A stretch of 64,000 nucleotides of DNA from Alcanivorax profundi. Its GTDB lineage: Bacteria > Pseudomonadota > Gammaproteobacteria > Pseudomonadales > Alcanivoracaceae. The position numbers were made by a program, and so were the translations under genes. Of the stretch, positions 9,305-18,103 are shown one piece after another; position 1 is the first letter of the stretch, and each line of letters begins with the position of its first letter. Location of the stretch: NCBI RefSeq assembly GCF_003597125.1, contig NZ_QYYA01000003.1, forward strand, positions 560,603 through 624,602. Direction: 5' to 3'. The notes under the pieces are model-generated. The model ran no database searches. It saw only the letters and a program-made list of their open reading frames with translations, and had not been told where the DNA came from.

Positions 9305-10330
9305 TCAGTCTTGCAGCTCTTGTTGCCGGTACTGGCCTGGTGTCATGCCGGTGTGGCGTTTGAAGCTGCGTTGAAAAGAGCGAATGTCGGAGTAACCCAG
9401 TGCTTCAGCAATTTCTGCCTGGGGTTTACGGGCTTGTCTGAGCTGATGGCGGGCTTCCTGAAGACGAACCTCGTCCAGCAGTTTTTGCCAGCTGTGGCCT
9501 TCGTCTGCCAGGTGACGATGCAAGGTGCGCACATTCATGCCGAGACGCTCGGCAATGTTCTCCTTGCGGGGAAGGGTATGGCCAATGGCATCGTGAATAC
9601 ATTGGCGTACCCGGCGTGCCAAACCGGTTTCCACGCCTAGCTTGTCCAGCTGGGCGATGGCGTGAGATTCCAGAGTAGAAAGTAGTAGCGGATCAGGCTG
9701 GCGGATCGGCAAATCCAGCAACTGAGCCGGACCGATCAGCGCGGACACCGGTTTATTGAAACAAACTTCGCACTGGAAGATGTCGTGATAGGCCGCTTTG
9801 CTGGCATTGTCCGGGGCAGCATGCTCCAGCCAAACCTGATGAGGGGCAAGCTGCTGATTGCCGGTGAGCCAGCGGGCGTAGCACAGCCAGGAGCTGAGGA
9901 CGTTATCAATCAGGTGCTGGCGGGCGGGCTGGCGTGTGTAACGGCAGTTCCAGCGGATTTGAGCCTGTTCCGGGGTAAGGGCGATATCCGTGGTGCCCAT
10001 GTCGCCCACCAGCTTTTCATACAGGGTGACCTTGTCCAGCGCTTCGTGCAGGGTGCCGACGCTCATGGCGATATAGCCGATCACATTGTAGGAACCCGGT
10101 TGAATGAAGGCTGAGGTGCGCAAGCCAAACAGGGGATCATTGGCTTGCAGGATAAGATGATGAAGCAATGCCTCAAAATCTTCCCCATCGATCCGGGCGT
10201 CGGGCTGCGAAAGGGTGTCCCGGGACAATCCAGCAATGGTCATGGCGGCATCAATATCCAGCCCACGGTCTTCTCCGTGCGCCAGATATTGTTGTAGTGC
10301 CGCCGCACTGATTTGCCCCAGGTCATTCAC
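9305..10330 (-). CDS. AraC-family transcriptional regulator (PF12625-type sensor domain)
   Basis: The 341-residue length and layout match the OruR/ArgR-like AraC regulators: an N-terminal ligand-sensing domain (about 1-200) and a C-terminal pair of helix-turn-helix motifs. The second helix-turn-helix is clear in EIAEALGYSDIRSFQRSFKR, followed by HTGMTPGQYR. The first lies in NIAERLGMNVRTLHRHL. The start is 8 bp after the stop of the SIMPL lipoprotein gene, so the two are probably co-transcribed. Regulators of this group often control lipid, ester or amino-acid catabolism; the neighbouring patatin gene is a candidate target, but nothing in the sequence proves it. Confidence 0.87.
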   Translation of the reverse strand: MNDLGQISAAALQQYLAHGEDRGLDIDAAMTIAGLSRDTLSQPDARIDGEDFEALLHHLILQANDPLFGLRTSAFIQPGSYNVIGYIAMSVGTLHEALDKVTLYEKLVGDMGTTDIALTPEQAQIRWNCRYTRQPARQHLIDNVLSSWLCYARWLTGNQQLAPHQVWLEHAAPDNASKAAYHDIFQCEVCFNKPVSALIGPAQLLDLPIRQPDPLLLSTLESHAIAQLDKLGVETGLARRVRQCIHDAIGHTLPRKENIAERLGMNVRTLHRHLADEGHSWQKLLDEVRLQEARHQLRQARKPQAEIAEALGYSDIRSFQRSFKRHTGMTPGQYRQQELQD

Positions 10331-10338
10331 GGAGAGGA

Positions 10339-11031
10339 TTACTCCAGTTCGAAAGTGATGCTGACCTGGGCACTGATTTCTGTTTCACCCGGTCGGTAGC
10401 TGCCGCCAGCCGCGTCTTCTTTGACACGAGCCATCATCATGACCGGGCGCGGCACCTGTACATTCTGGGCTTCGATGCGAATCGCTTCACCGACACTGCG
10501 ATCGGCGGCGTCGGCGATCCGTTCAGCGCGACGGCGGGCATCGTCCACAGCTTTTTCCAGCGCGCGATCGGTGTGGATGTCCACATTGCTGATCTCGGTG
10601 CCGGCGGGATGCAGGTCTTGCACATTCTGGCTGGCAAGGCCGTCGAGAAGGCGAGTGTAGACGCTCATGCCGCTTACCCGGAAGGTGACATCACGGCTGA
10701 CCTGATGGCCAAGCAATTTTCGCTCGGGCTGGTATTGCCACTGCGGGCTAATGCGAAGGTCGCTGGCGCGGACCTGTTTTTCGGGAATATCCAGATCGTC
10801 TGCCAGTTCCAGCATGTCGCTGACAGCATCATCGACACGATCTTTCAGGGCATCAATGTCGTCCCCTTCCTCACGTGCGGTGGCAGAGACGAGAAAAATG
10901 TCGGGCTCTGCATGGGCTTCACCGGTGCCGGTGACACTGATGGTGTCGCGGTCGATTGCCGTCCCCTGGCCGCAAGCCGTCAGGGTAAAAAGGCTGGCGC
11001 CCGCCAGCAGAATGAGGGTCATACGTTTCAT
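10339..11031 (-). CDS. SIMPL-domain (DUF541) lipoprotein
   Basis: The product is a predicted periplasm-facing lipoprotein of 230 residues. It has a signal sequence ending in the lipobox LTAC (start at the ATG at 11031, with GGAGA upstream). The mature part carries the SIMPL domain, with the typical opening ISVTGTGEAHAEPD and repeated beta-alpha units. SIMPL proteins have been linked to oxidative stress protection in bacteria, though the mechanism is not settled. The frame is open a further 27 codons upstream without a ribosome-binding site. It is followed 8 bp later by an AraC regulator. Confidence 0.87.
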   Translation of the reverse strand: MKRMTLILLAGASLFTLTACGQGTAIDRDTISVTGTGEAHAEPDIFLVSATAREEGDDIDALKDRVDDAVSDMLELADDLDIPEKQVRASDLRISPQWQYQPERKLLGHQVSRDVTFRVSGMSVYTRLLDGLASQNVQDLHPAGTEISNVDIHTDRALEKAVDDARRRAERIADAADRSVGEAIRIEAQNVQVPRPVMMMARVKEDAAGGSYRPGETEISAQVSITFELE

Positions 11032-11212
11032 GATGTCTCCTTGTCCCGCAATGCAAACCGGAAAGTGGGTTGCACCTATTTTGCGCATTTGGTGAAAGAT
11101 GGCCAGAGGCAAACGCCATCGGTTGTATTGTGATGGGGATATTCCTGGGCACCGTTACTTGGTTGTGACGCGAGTAGCCTCTATCATCGCAGCTCGAAAT
11201 ACGGAGGCCACC

Positions 11213-12298
11213 ATGCATTCAGCCGAGCAACGCATTCGACAGCAACTGGGTCATTTCATTCCCGAGGATCTGGGCGTCAGCCTGGAGAGTATCGGTGCAG
11301 TTTCCAACGTGTCGGTGTCGGAATCGCAAGTGAGTGCAGAGGTGGTGCTGGGCTATCCTCTGGAGGGCGTGAAAGCGTCGTTGGAGGCCAAAATTGGAGA
11401 GCATTTGGCGGATGCCCTGGAGGGGCGGGCGCTGTCGTTGAGCCTGCGTAGTCAGGTTGTTCCGCACCGGGCACAGAGTAGTCTTCCTGCCCTGGATCAG
11501 GTTGCCAATGTGATTGCGGTGGCATCGGGCAAGGGCGGTGTGGGTAAATCCACCACGGCGGTGAATCTGGCCCTGGCGCTGCAGGCAGAAGGGGCCCGCG
11601 TGGGTTTGCTGGATGCAGATGTATTTGGTCCGAGTCAGCCGTTGATGCTTGGCAAGCCGGACGGCACGCGCCCTGAGGTGCTGGATGGCAAGGTCTTTGT
11701 TCCCGTAGAAGCCTATGGCTTGCAGACCATGTCCATGGGGTATCTGACGACAAAACAGACGCCGGTGGTATGGCGTGGCCCGAAAGCCAGTGGTGCGCTG
11801 GTGCAGATGATGGAGCAGACCCGGTGGAAGCAGCTGGATTATCTGCTGGTGGATCTGCCGCCGGGGACCGGTGACATCCAGCTGACCCTGGCACAGAAAA
11901 TTCCGGTCGCCGGGGCGGTCGTTATCACGACACCGCAGGACATTGCCCTGCTGGATGCGATCAAGGGTGTGGAAATGTTCCGCAAGGTGGACATCCGGGT
12001 ATTGGGGATTGTGGAGAACATGGCGGTGCATATTTGCTCGCACTGTGGCCATCAGGAGCATGTGTTCGGCCAGGGGGGCGGCCAGCGCATGGCCCAGGAT
12101 TACGATACCGAGGTGCTGGCAGCGTTGCCGCTTTCACTAAAGATTCGTGAGCAGGCCGACAGCGGTGAACCGGTGGTGGCCGCTTGCCCGGACAGCGAGG
12201 AAGCCGGGCTCTATCGCCAGGCAGCCCGACGGATGGCGGCGAGATTGTCGTTGACCGAGGCGGGCAAGCGGGCTTTCCCCAAGATTACCCAGCACTGA
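11213..12298 (+). CDS. apbC: Iron-sulfur cluster carrier protein Mrp/ApbC
   Basis: Mrp/ApbC is a P-loop ATPase that carries Fe-S clusters to target proteins. The 361-residue product has an N-terminal MIP18-like domain (about 1-90), a deviant Walker A loop GKGGVGKST (106-114), DADVFGPSQP, the switch region VDLPPGTGD and the bridging-cluster motif Cys275-x-x-Cys278 in HICSHCGH. GGAGG precedes the ATG at 11213. The frame is open 38 codons upstream without similarity. It is followed by dcd after 120 bp that hold no recognisable gene. Confidence 0.94.
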   Translation: MHSAEQRIRQQLGHFIPEDLGVSLESIGAVSNVSVSESQVSAEVVLGYPLEGVKASLEAKIGEHLADALEGRALSLSLRSQVVPHRAQSSLPALDQVANVIAVASGKGGVGKSTTAVNLALALQAEGARVGLLDADVFGPSQPLMLGKPDGTRPEVLDGKVFVPVEAYGLQTMSMGYLTTKQTPVVWRGPKASGALVQMMEQTRWKQLDYLLVDLPPGTGDIQLTLAQKIPVAGAVVITTPQDIALLDAIKGVEMFRKVDIRVLGIVENMAVHICSHCGHQEHVFGQGGGQRMAQDYDTEVLAALPLSLKIREQADSGEPVVAACPDSEEAGLYRQAARRMAARLSLTEAGKRAFPKITQH

Positions 12299-12418
12299 CG
12301 CCGTTACAAAGAAGGCTCATGCCGATGATGGGCTGTCTCTGGCATCCGGCGTTCCGCGTCTATACCATTGAGCGCTTCATCACACTGGCCCCAACCATTT
12401 CGGAATCGAGAGGCAGCA

Positions 12419-12988
12419 ATGACTATTAAATCGGATCGCTGGATTACCCGTATGTCCAATGAGCACGGCATGATCGAGCCGTTTCAGTCCGAACAGGTGC
12501 GGGCCGATGCCGAAGGCAACAAACTGATTTCCTATGGGGTCTCCAGCTACGGGTACGATGTTCGCTGTGCCGATGAGTTCAAGGTGTTTACCAACATCCA
12601 CTCAGCCACAGTCGACCCGAAGCACTTTGATGAACGCAGCTTTGTGGACATCAAGGGGGAGTACTGCATTATCCCGCCAAACTCCTTTGCCTTGGCGCGA
12701 ACGGTGGAATACTTCCGCATTCCGAGGAATGTGCTGACGGTGTGTCTTGGGAAATCCACGTACGCTCGCTGCGGGATTATCGTCAACGTAACGCCGCTGG
12801 AACCGGAGTGGGAAGGGCATGTCACCCTGGAGTTTTCCAACACCACCACCTTGCCGGCAAAAATTTATGCCAACGAAGGGGTGGCGCAGATGCTGTTCTT
12901 CGAATCCGACGAGGTTTGCGAAACCTCTTATGGAGATCGTGGCGGCAAATACCAGGGGCAGCGCGGGGTTACCCTGCCTCGGGCGTAA
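12419..12988 (+). CDS. dcd: dCTP deaminase
   Basis: Dcd deaminates dCTP to dUTP for thymidylate synthesis. The 189-residue product carries the family block [20 protein letters not shown] followed by [12 protein letters not shown], where the catalytic glutamate and substrate-binding residues lie. It ends in [14 protein letters not shown]. The ATG at 12419 matches the family start (MTIKSDRWI); the open frame extends 17 codons upstream. Its 3' end overlaps the convergent DUF3108 gene by 20 bp. Confidence 0.95.
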   Translation: MTIKSDRWITRMSNEHGMIEPFQSEQVRADAEGNKLISYGVSSYGYDVRCADEFKVFTNIHSATVDPKHFDERSFVDIKGEYCIIPPNSFALARTVEYFRIPRNVLTVCLGKSTYARCGIIVNVTPLEPEWEGHVTLEFSNTTTLPAKIYANEGVAQMLFFESDEVCETSYGDRGGKYQGQRGVTLPRA

Positions 12989-13709
12989 CCGTCTTTGCCG
13001 GCTCGGCGGGTGTTTCCGGTTCGCTGTAATCGATCATGATCATGTCGGCTTTCAGGAAGGTGCTTTCGATGTGCCTTGCCTTCACCACCATGTAATCCAG
13101 TGACGGCGCAACCCAGAACAGGGTGCGCCGTTTTTTCTTGCTGTCGCCATCACGTTTTTTCTCTACCAACAGGGTGTCCAGTTTACCCAATGGGGTATCG
13201 ATGGTTTCTTCGTCGATAACCACGAAATGATGGGTGCGAAGCCGGTCACCATACACACTGGTGACGGTATAGTTTCTCTCGCCGCTGGCGAAGACACAGC
13301 GCCCACGCAGCAAAATGGTTAGCTCGTCGAGGGTGTTGTCGGGGATGTCCAGACTCTCTTGGTCATCTTCCGATTCGTTATGCACCTTGGGAGGGTTCCA
13401 CTGAAAGTCCATGCGGTGAAACCGGTGCTTGCCGAAGCCTTCGAATTCGTGCAGGTATTTTTGCGTGCGCGGCTGGCAGTCACGCCATTGAAAGAAGCTC
13501 TCTTCGGTGTTGGTCAGCATGAAAGATTTGGCTTTCAAAAGCATGTGGTAGTTATCGTTACCATGAGCTGGTTTTAGCACCAGATCCGCTTTCACCGGGG
13601 TGGGCAGCTTGTTCACATAAATACGAAATTCTGCCGCGAATGGTGCAAGACTGCCGGCCAGCAGTAATGGGCTGTACGACAGTAGCAGAGCAAGGAGAAA
13701 AGCGCGCAC
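12969..13709 (-). CDS. DUF3108 domain-containing exported protein (copy 1)
   Basis: The 246-residue product has a signal peptide (about residues 1-18, [20 protein letters not shown]) and a DUF3108 domain of uncharacterised, probably periplasmic beta-rich type. The start is a GTG 2 bp after the stop of the paralogous gene at 13712. Shared features with that paralogue are a tryptophan-rich core near [17 protein letters not shown], a late [20 protein letters not shown] block and the terminal strands. The 3' end overlaps dcd by 20 bp in convergent orientation. The function is unknown; tandem copies suggest a duplicated pair working together. Confidence 0.8.
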   Translation of the reverse strand: MRAFLLALLLSYSPLLLAGSLAPFAAEFRIYVNKLPTPVKADLVLKPAHGNDNYHMLLKAKSFMLTNTEESFFQWRDCQPRTQKYLHEFEGFGKHRFHRMDFQWNPPKVHNESEDDQESLDIPDNTLDELTILLRGRCVFASGERNYTVTSVYGDRLRTHHFVVIDEETIDTPLGKLDTLLVEKKRDGDSKKKRRTLFWVAPSLDYMVVKARHIESTFLKADMIMIDYSEPETPAEPAKTVTPEAG

Positions 13710-13711
13710 GG

Positions 13712-14437
13712 TTAGAGCCCTTCCAGAGATTGCAGTGTCATGACATGTTCGCCATCGTTGTTTTTCTGCAGCAACTGTACCAGAAGAAAGTTATGGGAAG
13801 GTGCAAACCACATGAAGGTTTGTCGTTCACTGTCTTCAGCGCGGATACGTTGAACCTTGACGGTTTTGAGTCGCTTGCCGTCCACGTTCAGAGACTCTTG
13901 TCCTACCACCTTGAAATGCTGCTGTTCCAGTTTCTTTTCATCGGCCACGTCAAGGCGGATATCTTGCTTGCCTTCGGCAAGGGCGCACTGCAGTGCCAGG
14001 CTGACTGACAGCTCATCGGTGGCGGCATCGGAGATAGGATAGCTCAGCATGTCTTTGCCGGTACGTTCACTGGCAGCAATGCCTGCTTCATGGTCCAGAT
14101 GAAGCTTTGCTTCCTTGACTCGTCCGAGTCCTTTACGCATGTAGCCGTAATAGCTGCTTTGTGGTGTGCAGGACTGCCAGTTGAACAGGGCGGTTTCGCG
14201 AATCTCTCCGAGCCAGTTACGGGCACTGACTTCCATCTTCCAGAGCCCGCCTTGCACTTGATGCAGGCTTCGTGTGGCAGTGATGGAAAAGGGGATGCCT
14301 TCGCTTTTGAGCCGGTAGTCCAGGTTGAAAGGTGCAACAGGGGGCTGTGCAAGCGCGCTACTAGCGGCCACCAGCAAAGCGGCCGCCAGGATTAGCCTGG
14401 GAAGATTGATAACCCTGCGCAGGGAGAGGCTTGCCAT
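13712..14437 (-). CDS. DUF3108 domain-containing exported protein (copy 2)
   Basis: The product (241 residues from the ATG at 14437, with GGAG 9 nt upstream) has a clear signal peptide ending near SSALA and a DUF3108 domain. It resembles the gene immediately downstream: compare FNWQSCTPQSSYYGYM and RQTFMWFAPSHNFLLVQL with FQWRDC and [14 protein letters not shown] there. The first 77 bp, which encode the signal peptide, overlap the 3' end of purN in another frame. This ties it to the purMN transcript. The function is unknown. Confidence 0.8.
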   Translation of the reverse strand: MASLSLRRVINLPRLILAAALLVAASSALAQPPVAPFNLDYRLKSEGIPFSITATRSLHQVQGGLWKMEVSARNWLGEIRETALFNWQSCTPQSSYYGYMRKGLGRVKEAKLHLDHEAGIAASERTGKDMLSYPISDAATDELSVSLALQCALAEGKQDIRLDVADEKKLEQQHFKVVGQESLNVDGKRLKTVKVQRIRAEDSERQTFMWFAPSHNFLLVQLLQKNNDGEHVMTLQSLEGL

Positions 14438-15050
14438 CCAGTGTGACTCCATTGTCTGTCAGTACCAGGCGCTGCTGGGCGCGCCATTGCAGCACCATTG
14501 GATAAAGCTGGTGCTCACACAGTTGTACCCGTTTTGACAGGGAATCGGCAGTATCGTTCGCATTGATGGTAACGCTGGCCTGGGCAATCAGCGGGCCGCC
14601 ATCCAATTCTTCCGTGACAAAATGGATGGAGCAGCCGTGGCGCTCATCCCCTGCCTCCAACGCGCGGGCATGAGTGTTGAGGCCGCGGTACTTGGGTAGC
14701 AGGGAGGGGTGGATATTGATGAGCCGGCCAGCGTAATAAGCCACGAAGACCGGTGACAGAATGCGCATGAACCCTGCAAGCACAACGGTATCCGGCTGGT
14801 AGGGCTCCAGTGCGTCCACCATGGCCTGGTCAAAGGATTCGCGGTCCTCGAACTGGCGATGATCCAGGGTCAATGTCGGGATGCCGGCCTGTTTGGCTCG
14901 CGTCAAGCCTCCGGCATCCGCGCGGTTGGAGAGCACAGCGCAGATGCGGGCTTTCAGTTGCCCGGCCTCAATCGCATCCAGAATGGCCTGCAGGTTGGTG
15001 CCGGAGCCGCTGATCAATACCGCCAGGCGGTGAGGCTGGGAGTCAGTCAC
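14361..15050 (-). CDS. purN: Phosphoribosylglycinamide formyltransferase 1
   Basis: PurN transfers a formyl group from 10-formyl-tetrahydrofolate to GAR in purine synthesis. The product has the N-terminal VLISGSGTNLQAILDA loop, LAGFMRILSP, the catalytic NIHPSLLPKYRG with Asn and His, and EELDGGPLI with the catalytic aspartate. It is about 229 residues, slightly longer than the 212 of Escherichia coli, owing to a low-complexity tail (SSQANPGGRFAGGR) inside the overlap with the downstream DUF3108 gene. The start is non-ATG: GTG at 15050 is preferred; TTG at 15053 is possible. It follows purM directly. Confidence 0.94.
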   Translation of the reverse strand: MTDSQPHRLAVLISGSGTNLQAILDAIEAGQLKARICAVLSNRADAGGLTRAKQAGIPTLTLDHRQFEDRESFDQAMVDALEPYQPDTVVLAGFMRILSPVFVAYYAGRLINIHPSLLPKYRGLNTHARALEAGDERHGCSIHFVTEELDGGPLIAQASVTINANDTADSLSKRVQLCEHQLYPMVLQWRAQQRLVLTDNGVTLDGKPLPAQGYQSSQANPGGRFAGGR

Positions 15051-15053
15051 CAA

Positions 15054-16097
15054 TCAGGATTCCAGGCCGTCCAGTACCACTTCTGGCTCGCCATCGGCGG
15101 CGCGGATTTCGCCCATCAGGAAGGCTTTCTCGCCTTCAGCTTCCATGAGCGCAAGGGTGGCATCAACTTGATCGGGGGCTACGGCGATGACCATGCCGAC
15201 ACCGCAGTTGAAGGTGCGATACATCTCAAAGGCGGGAACCTGGCCTTCCTGCTGTAGCCACTGGAAGACAGCCGGGAATTCCCAGCTGCGGGTATCGATC
15301 ACTGCCTGGGTGTTTTCCGGCATCACGCGGGGCAGGTTTTCCGGCAAGCCGCCGCCGGTAATGTGGGCGAGGGCATGCACGTCAACCTGCTCGAGCAGCT
15401 TGAGAAGGGGTTTGACGTAAATGCGGGTGGGGGCCAGCAGGTGCTCGATCAGCGGCTTGCCGTCCAGTTCGATGTCGGTGTCTGACTGCGCCATGATACG
15501 GCGGATCAGGGAATATCCGTTGGAGTGGGGACCGGACGCGGCCAGTGCGATCAACTTGTCGCCGGCCTGCACCTTGCTGCCATCCAGAATGCCGTCTTTT
15601 TCCACCACGCCGACACAGAAGCCCGCCAGGTCATAGTCCTCGCCTTCATACATGCCTGGCATTTCTGCCGTTTCGCCGCCGATCAGGGCGCAACCTGCCA
15701 TTTCGCAACCTTCGCCAATGCCGGTCACCACGCTGGTGGCGGTTTCCACATCCAGCTTGCCGGTGGCGTAGTAATCCAGAAAGAACAGCGGTTCGGCGCC
15801 GCCTACGATCAGGTCGTTAACGCACATGGCGACCAGATCGATGCCGACCTTGTCGTGACGGCCGGTATCAATGGCCAGGCGCAGTTTGGTGCCAACGCCG
15901 TCAGTGCCGGCAACCAGAACCGGGTTCTTGTAGCGGGAAGGCAGCTCACAGAGGGCGCCAAAACCGCCCAGGCCTCCCAGAACTTCTGGCCGTGTGGTGC
16001 GTTTGGCGACAGGGGCAATGCGCTTTACCAGCTCGTTGCCAGCATCAATGTCTACGCCTGCGTCACGGTAAGTCAGCGGCCGTTTGGATTCGGTCAT
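15054..16097 (-). CDS. purM: Phosphoribosylformylglycinamidine cyclo-ligase (AIR synthetase)
   Basis: PurM closes the imidazole ring, forming AIR from FGAM with ATP. The 347-residue product shows [20 protein letters not shown] at the start, [14 protein letters not shown], the metal/ATP site in [13 protein letters not shown], and [16 protein letters not shown]. The length agrees with the 345 residues of Escherichia coli. The ATG at 16097 follows GGAG; the frame is open 31 codons further without similarity. It is the first gene of a purM-purN-DUF3108-DUF3108 run and is divergent from the DUF2066 gene, an arrangement common in related gammaproteobacteria. Confidence 0.95.
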   Translation of the reverse strand: MTESKRPLTYRDAGVDIDAGNELVKRIAPVAKRTTRPEVLGGLGGFGALCELPSRYKNPVLVAGTDGVGTKLRLAIDTGRHDKVGIDLVAMCVNDLIVGGAEPLFFLDYYATGKLDVETATSVVTGIGEGCEMAGCALIGGETAEMPGMYEGEDYDLAGFCVGVVEKDGILDGSKVQAGDKLIALAASGPHSNGYSLIRRIMAQSDTDIELDGKPLIEHLLAPTRIYVKPLLKLLEQVDVHALAHITGGGLPENLPRVMPENTQAVIDTRSWEFPAVFQWLQQEGQVPAFEMYRTFNCGVGMVIAVAPDQVDATLALMEAEGEKAFLMGEIRAADGEPEVVLDGLES

Positions 16098-16244
16098 GGG
16101 AGGCTCCGGATAGGTGAAGGCGCGTATTTTAAGAGCCTGAGGGCTATCTTTCCACTGCTGTGTTGGGTTGAAAATCCGGTTCGCCTGCACGCAGTGAATA
16201 GGTGATAATGGCGCGCTTCAAAGAACAGGCTGGATTTCGCACCT

Positions 16245-17255
16245 ATGCGGTTTGACAGATTACGGGTTGTGCTGGCATCGATACTGCTGGCGTTGGCCGC
16301 CCCGGCGATGTCCGGGGCGCTGGATACAGTAGATGTGCCGGTTGCGGACCGCAGCGCGGATGCCATGGAGGCTGCGCTCAAGGCTGGGCTGGATGAAGTG
16401 CTGGTCAGGTTGAGTGGCTCCCGTGATGTGCTTGATGAGCCTGTCGCGCAGGACGCTGCCGAGCAGCTGGATCGCTGGGTCACCCGTCATGATTATCGCG
16501 ATAACAGCCTGGTGGCCCATTATGACGTTCAGGGGTTGCTGGGGTTGCTGTCGTCAGCGGGAGTGCCCGTTTGGGGGCTACCGCGTCCCCGTTTGCTGGT
16601 CTGGCTGGTCGATCAAGGTGCAGGCAAAGGGGATATGGTCTCCCCTGAGCACCCCCTGTATGCCGAGGTTGAGGCCGAGGCGGCGCGGCGTGGGTTGTCG
16701 CTGGTGTTCCCTCAGTGGGATAGCGAGGACAGGAATGCGCTGGCAGTGGCCGATATCCGGGGGCGTTTCGATGACCGGCTTGAACAGGCCTCTGCCCGAT
16801 ATCCTCATGAAATGACTGTGGCCGCGGTGCTATATAGCGGTTCCTCCGCCAAGGTAAGTTGGCGCATCCTCCAGGGTCGCAAGACGCTGGAGCAAGGGCG
16901 TCTGGAGGCGGATGATAATTCGGCAGCGGTGGCGAGGTTGGCGGATGAGCTGGCCGATACATTGGCGGGTCGTTTTGCGGTCAAGGGCAATCGTACCGAA
17001 CAGCGCACGCTACTGACCGTGAACGGTGTCGATAGCCTGTCTGGTTGGCACAGCTTGGATCAAAACCTGAAAGGAATCAGCGGGATGCAGCAGGCCATGC
17101 TGATCCAGGTCTCGGATGCCTCGCTGGTCTATGCGTTGGATTTTGCCGCCGATGACAGCCAGCTACGTGACTTGCTGGAGTTATCGTCCAGCCTGCGTCC
17201 CTGCCCGGACCCGGCCGTCCCCGGTCCACAGTGGCTGTATTGCTGGCAAGGCTGA
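16245..17255 (+). CDS. DUF2066 domain-containing exported protein
   Basis: The 336-residue product has a signal peptide (residues 1-23, ending AAPAMSGA) and a DUF2066 domain, including VPVADRSADAMEAALKAGL, DEVLVRLSGSRDV and VWGLPRPRLLVWLV. The family is uncharacterised but is typically found between purM and hda, exactly as here. The hda start lies 2 bp after its stop, so the two are co-transcribed. A periplasmic location is likely. The function is unknown. Confidence 0.86.
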   Translation: MRFDRLRVVLASILLALAAPAMSGALDTVDVPVADRSADAMEAALKAGLDEVLVRLSGSRDVLDEPVAQDAAEQLDRWVTRHDYRDNSLVAHYDVQGLLGLLSSAGVPVWGLPRPRLLVWLVDQGAGKGDMVSPEHPLYAEVEAEAARRGLSLVFPQWDSEDRNALAVADIRGRFDDRLEQASARYPHEMTVAAVLYSGSSAKVSWRILQGRKTLEQGRLEADDNSAAVARLADELADTLAGRFAVKGNRTEQRTLLTVNGVDSLSGWHSLDQNLKGISGMQQAMLIQVSDASLVYALDFAADDSQLRDLLELSSSLRPCPDPAVPGPQWLYCWQG

Positions 17256-17257
17256 TC

Positions 17258-17953
17258 ATGCAACAAAGTGGACAACTTCCCCTGGCCCTGCAACTACGGG
17301 AAGGGAATGACCTCGAAAACTTTGTGCCAGCAAGCAATGGTGCGGCGCTGCAGGGCGTGCATGAAGTGGTGACAGGCAATGACCGTCAGGCCTTTGTATG
17401 GGGGGCGACCGGGCAGGGCAAGAGCCACCTGTTAGAGGGCGCGGTCCGTCTGGCCCAGCAGCAAGGGTTGAGTGCGTGTTTATTGCCAGCCCGGGAGCTC
17501 ATACCCCTGAGCCCGGAAGTGCTGGAGTCCATGGAGCAGTTCACCCTGCTGGCACTGGATGATGCGGAGCACTTTGCCGGGCAGCCACAGTGGGAAGAGG
17601 CGCTTTTCCATCTTTATAACCGTCTGATGGCCAACGGTGGGCGCCTGGTGGTGACCGCCAGCGCTTCACCGGGGGCATTGGGGCTGGCGTTACCGGATCT
17701 GGCGACCCGGCTGGCGGCCGGCCCGGTTTACCGACTCCAGGTATTGGAAGAGGAAGGGCTGGAAACCCTGCTGCAGGACAGGGCAAAGGCCAGGGGACTC
17801 AAGTTGGAGAGGGATGTGGCCCGTTATGTGGTCACCCGTAGCGAGCGTAGCCCGGCAGCGCTGCTCGCTCTGCTGGAGCGCCTTGACCGACTGGCACTCG
17901 CGCAACAACGTTCTGTCACTATTCCCTTTGTCAAGGATGCGCTGGGGTGGTAA
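17258..17953 (+). CDS. hda: DnaA regulatory inactivator Hda
   Basis: Hda is the AAA+ DnaA homologue that, with the DNA clamp, stimulates hydrolysis of DnaA-bound ATP and limits re-initiation. The 231-residue product has the N-terminal clamp-binding region (MQQSGQLPLAL), a Walker A-like loop GATGQGKSHLL, Walker B LLALDDAEHF and an arginine-rich sensor region (YVVTRSERSPAALLALLERL). The start ATG is 2 bp after the DUF2066 stop. A 7-bp inverted repeat about 32 bp after its stop could act in termination. Confidence 0.92.
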   Translation: MQQSGQLPLALQLREGNDLENFVPASNGAALQGVHEVVTGNDRQAFVWGATGQGKSHLLEGAVRLAQQQGLSACLLPARELIPLSPEVLESMEQFTLLALDDAEHFAGQPQWEEALFHLYNRLMANGGRLVVTASASPGALGLALPDLATRLAAGPVYRLQVLEEEGLETLLQDRAKARGLKLERDVARYVVTRSERSPAALLALLERLDRLALAQQRSVTIPFVKDALGW

Positions 17954-17984
17954 AAAGACTCGCTTAACAGATAAACAACAGTTT

Positions 17985-18005
17985 GCTACCGATATTGACG
18001 GTAGC
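17985..18005. terminator. Small inverted repeat after hda
   Basis: The arms GCTACCG and CGGTAGC flank a 7-base AT-rich loop. There is no T-run, so a role as an intrinsic terminator is weakly supported; it may be an operator for the next gene. Confidence 0.3.
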
Positions 18006-18103
18006 ATTGCTCGTGATTACATGGGGTTACATGGCTTCCAGCCCCGCGAGTGGAATGACTATTAGAACAATAATGCCAGGCGTTGAGCCTGCAGGAGAAT
18101 AGA

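Noticed and set aside
11099-11212. Upstream extension of the Mrp/ApbC frame
   Set aside because: The ATG at 11213 has a GGAGG site and matches the family start; the 38 extra codons overlap the divergent promoter region.
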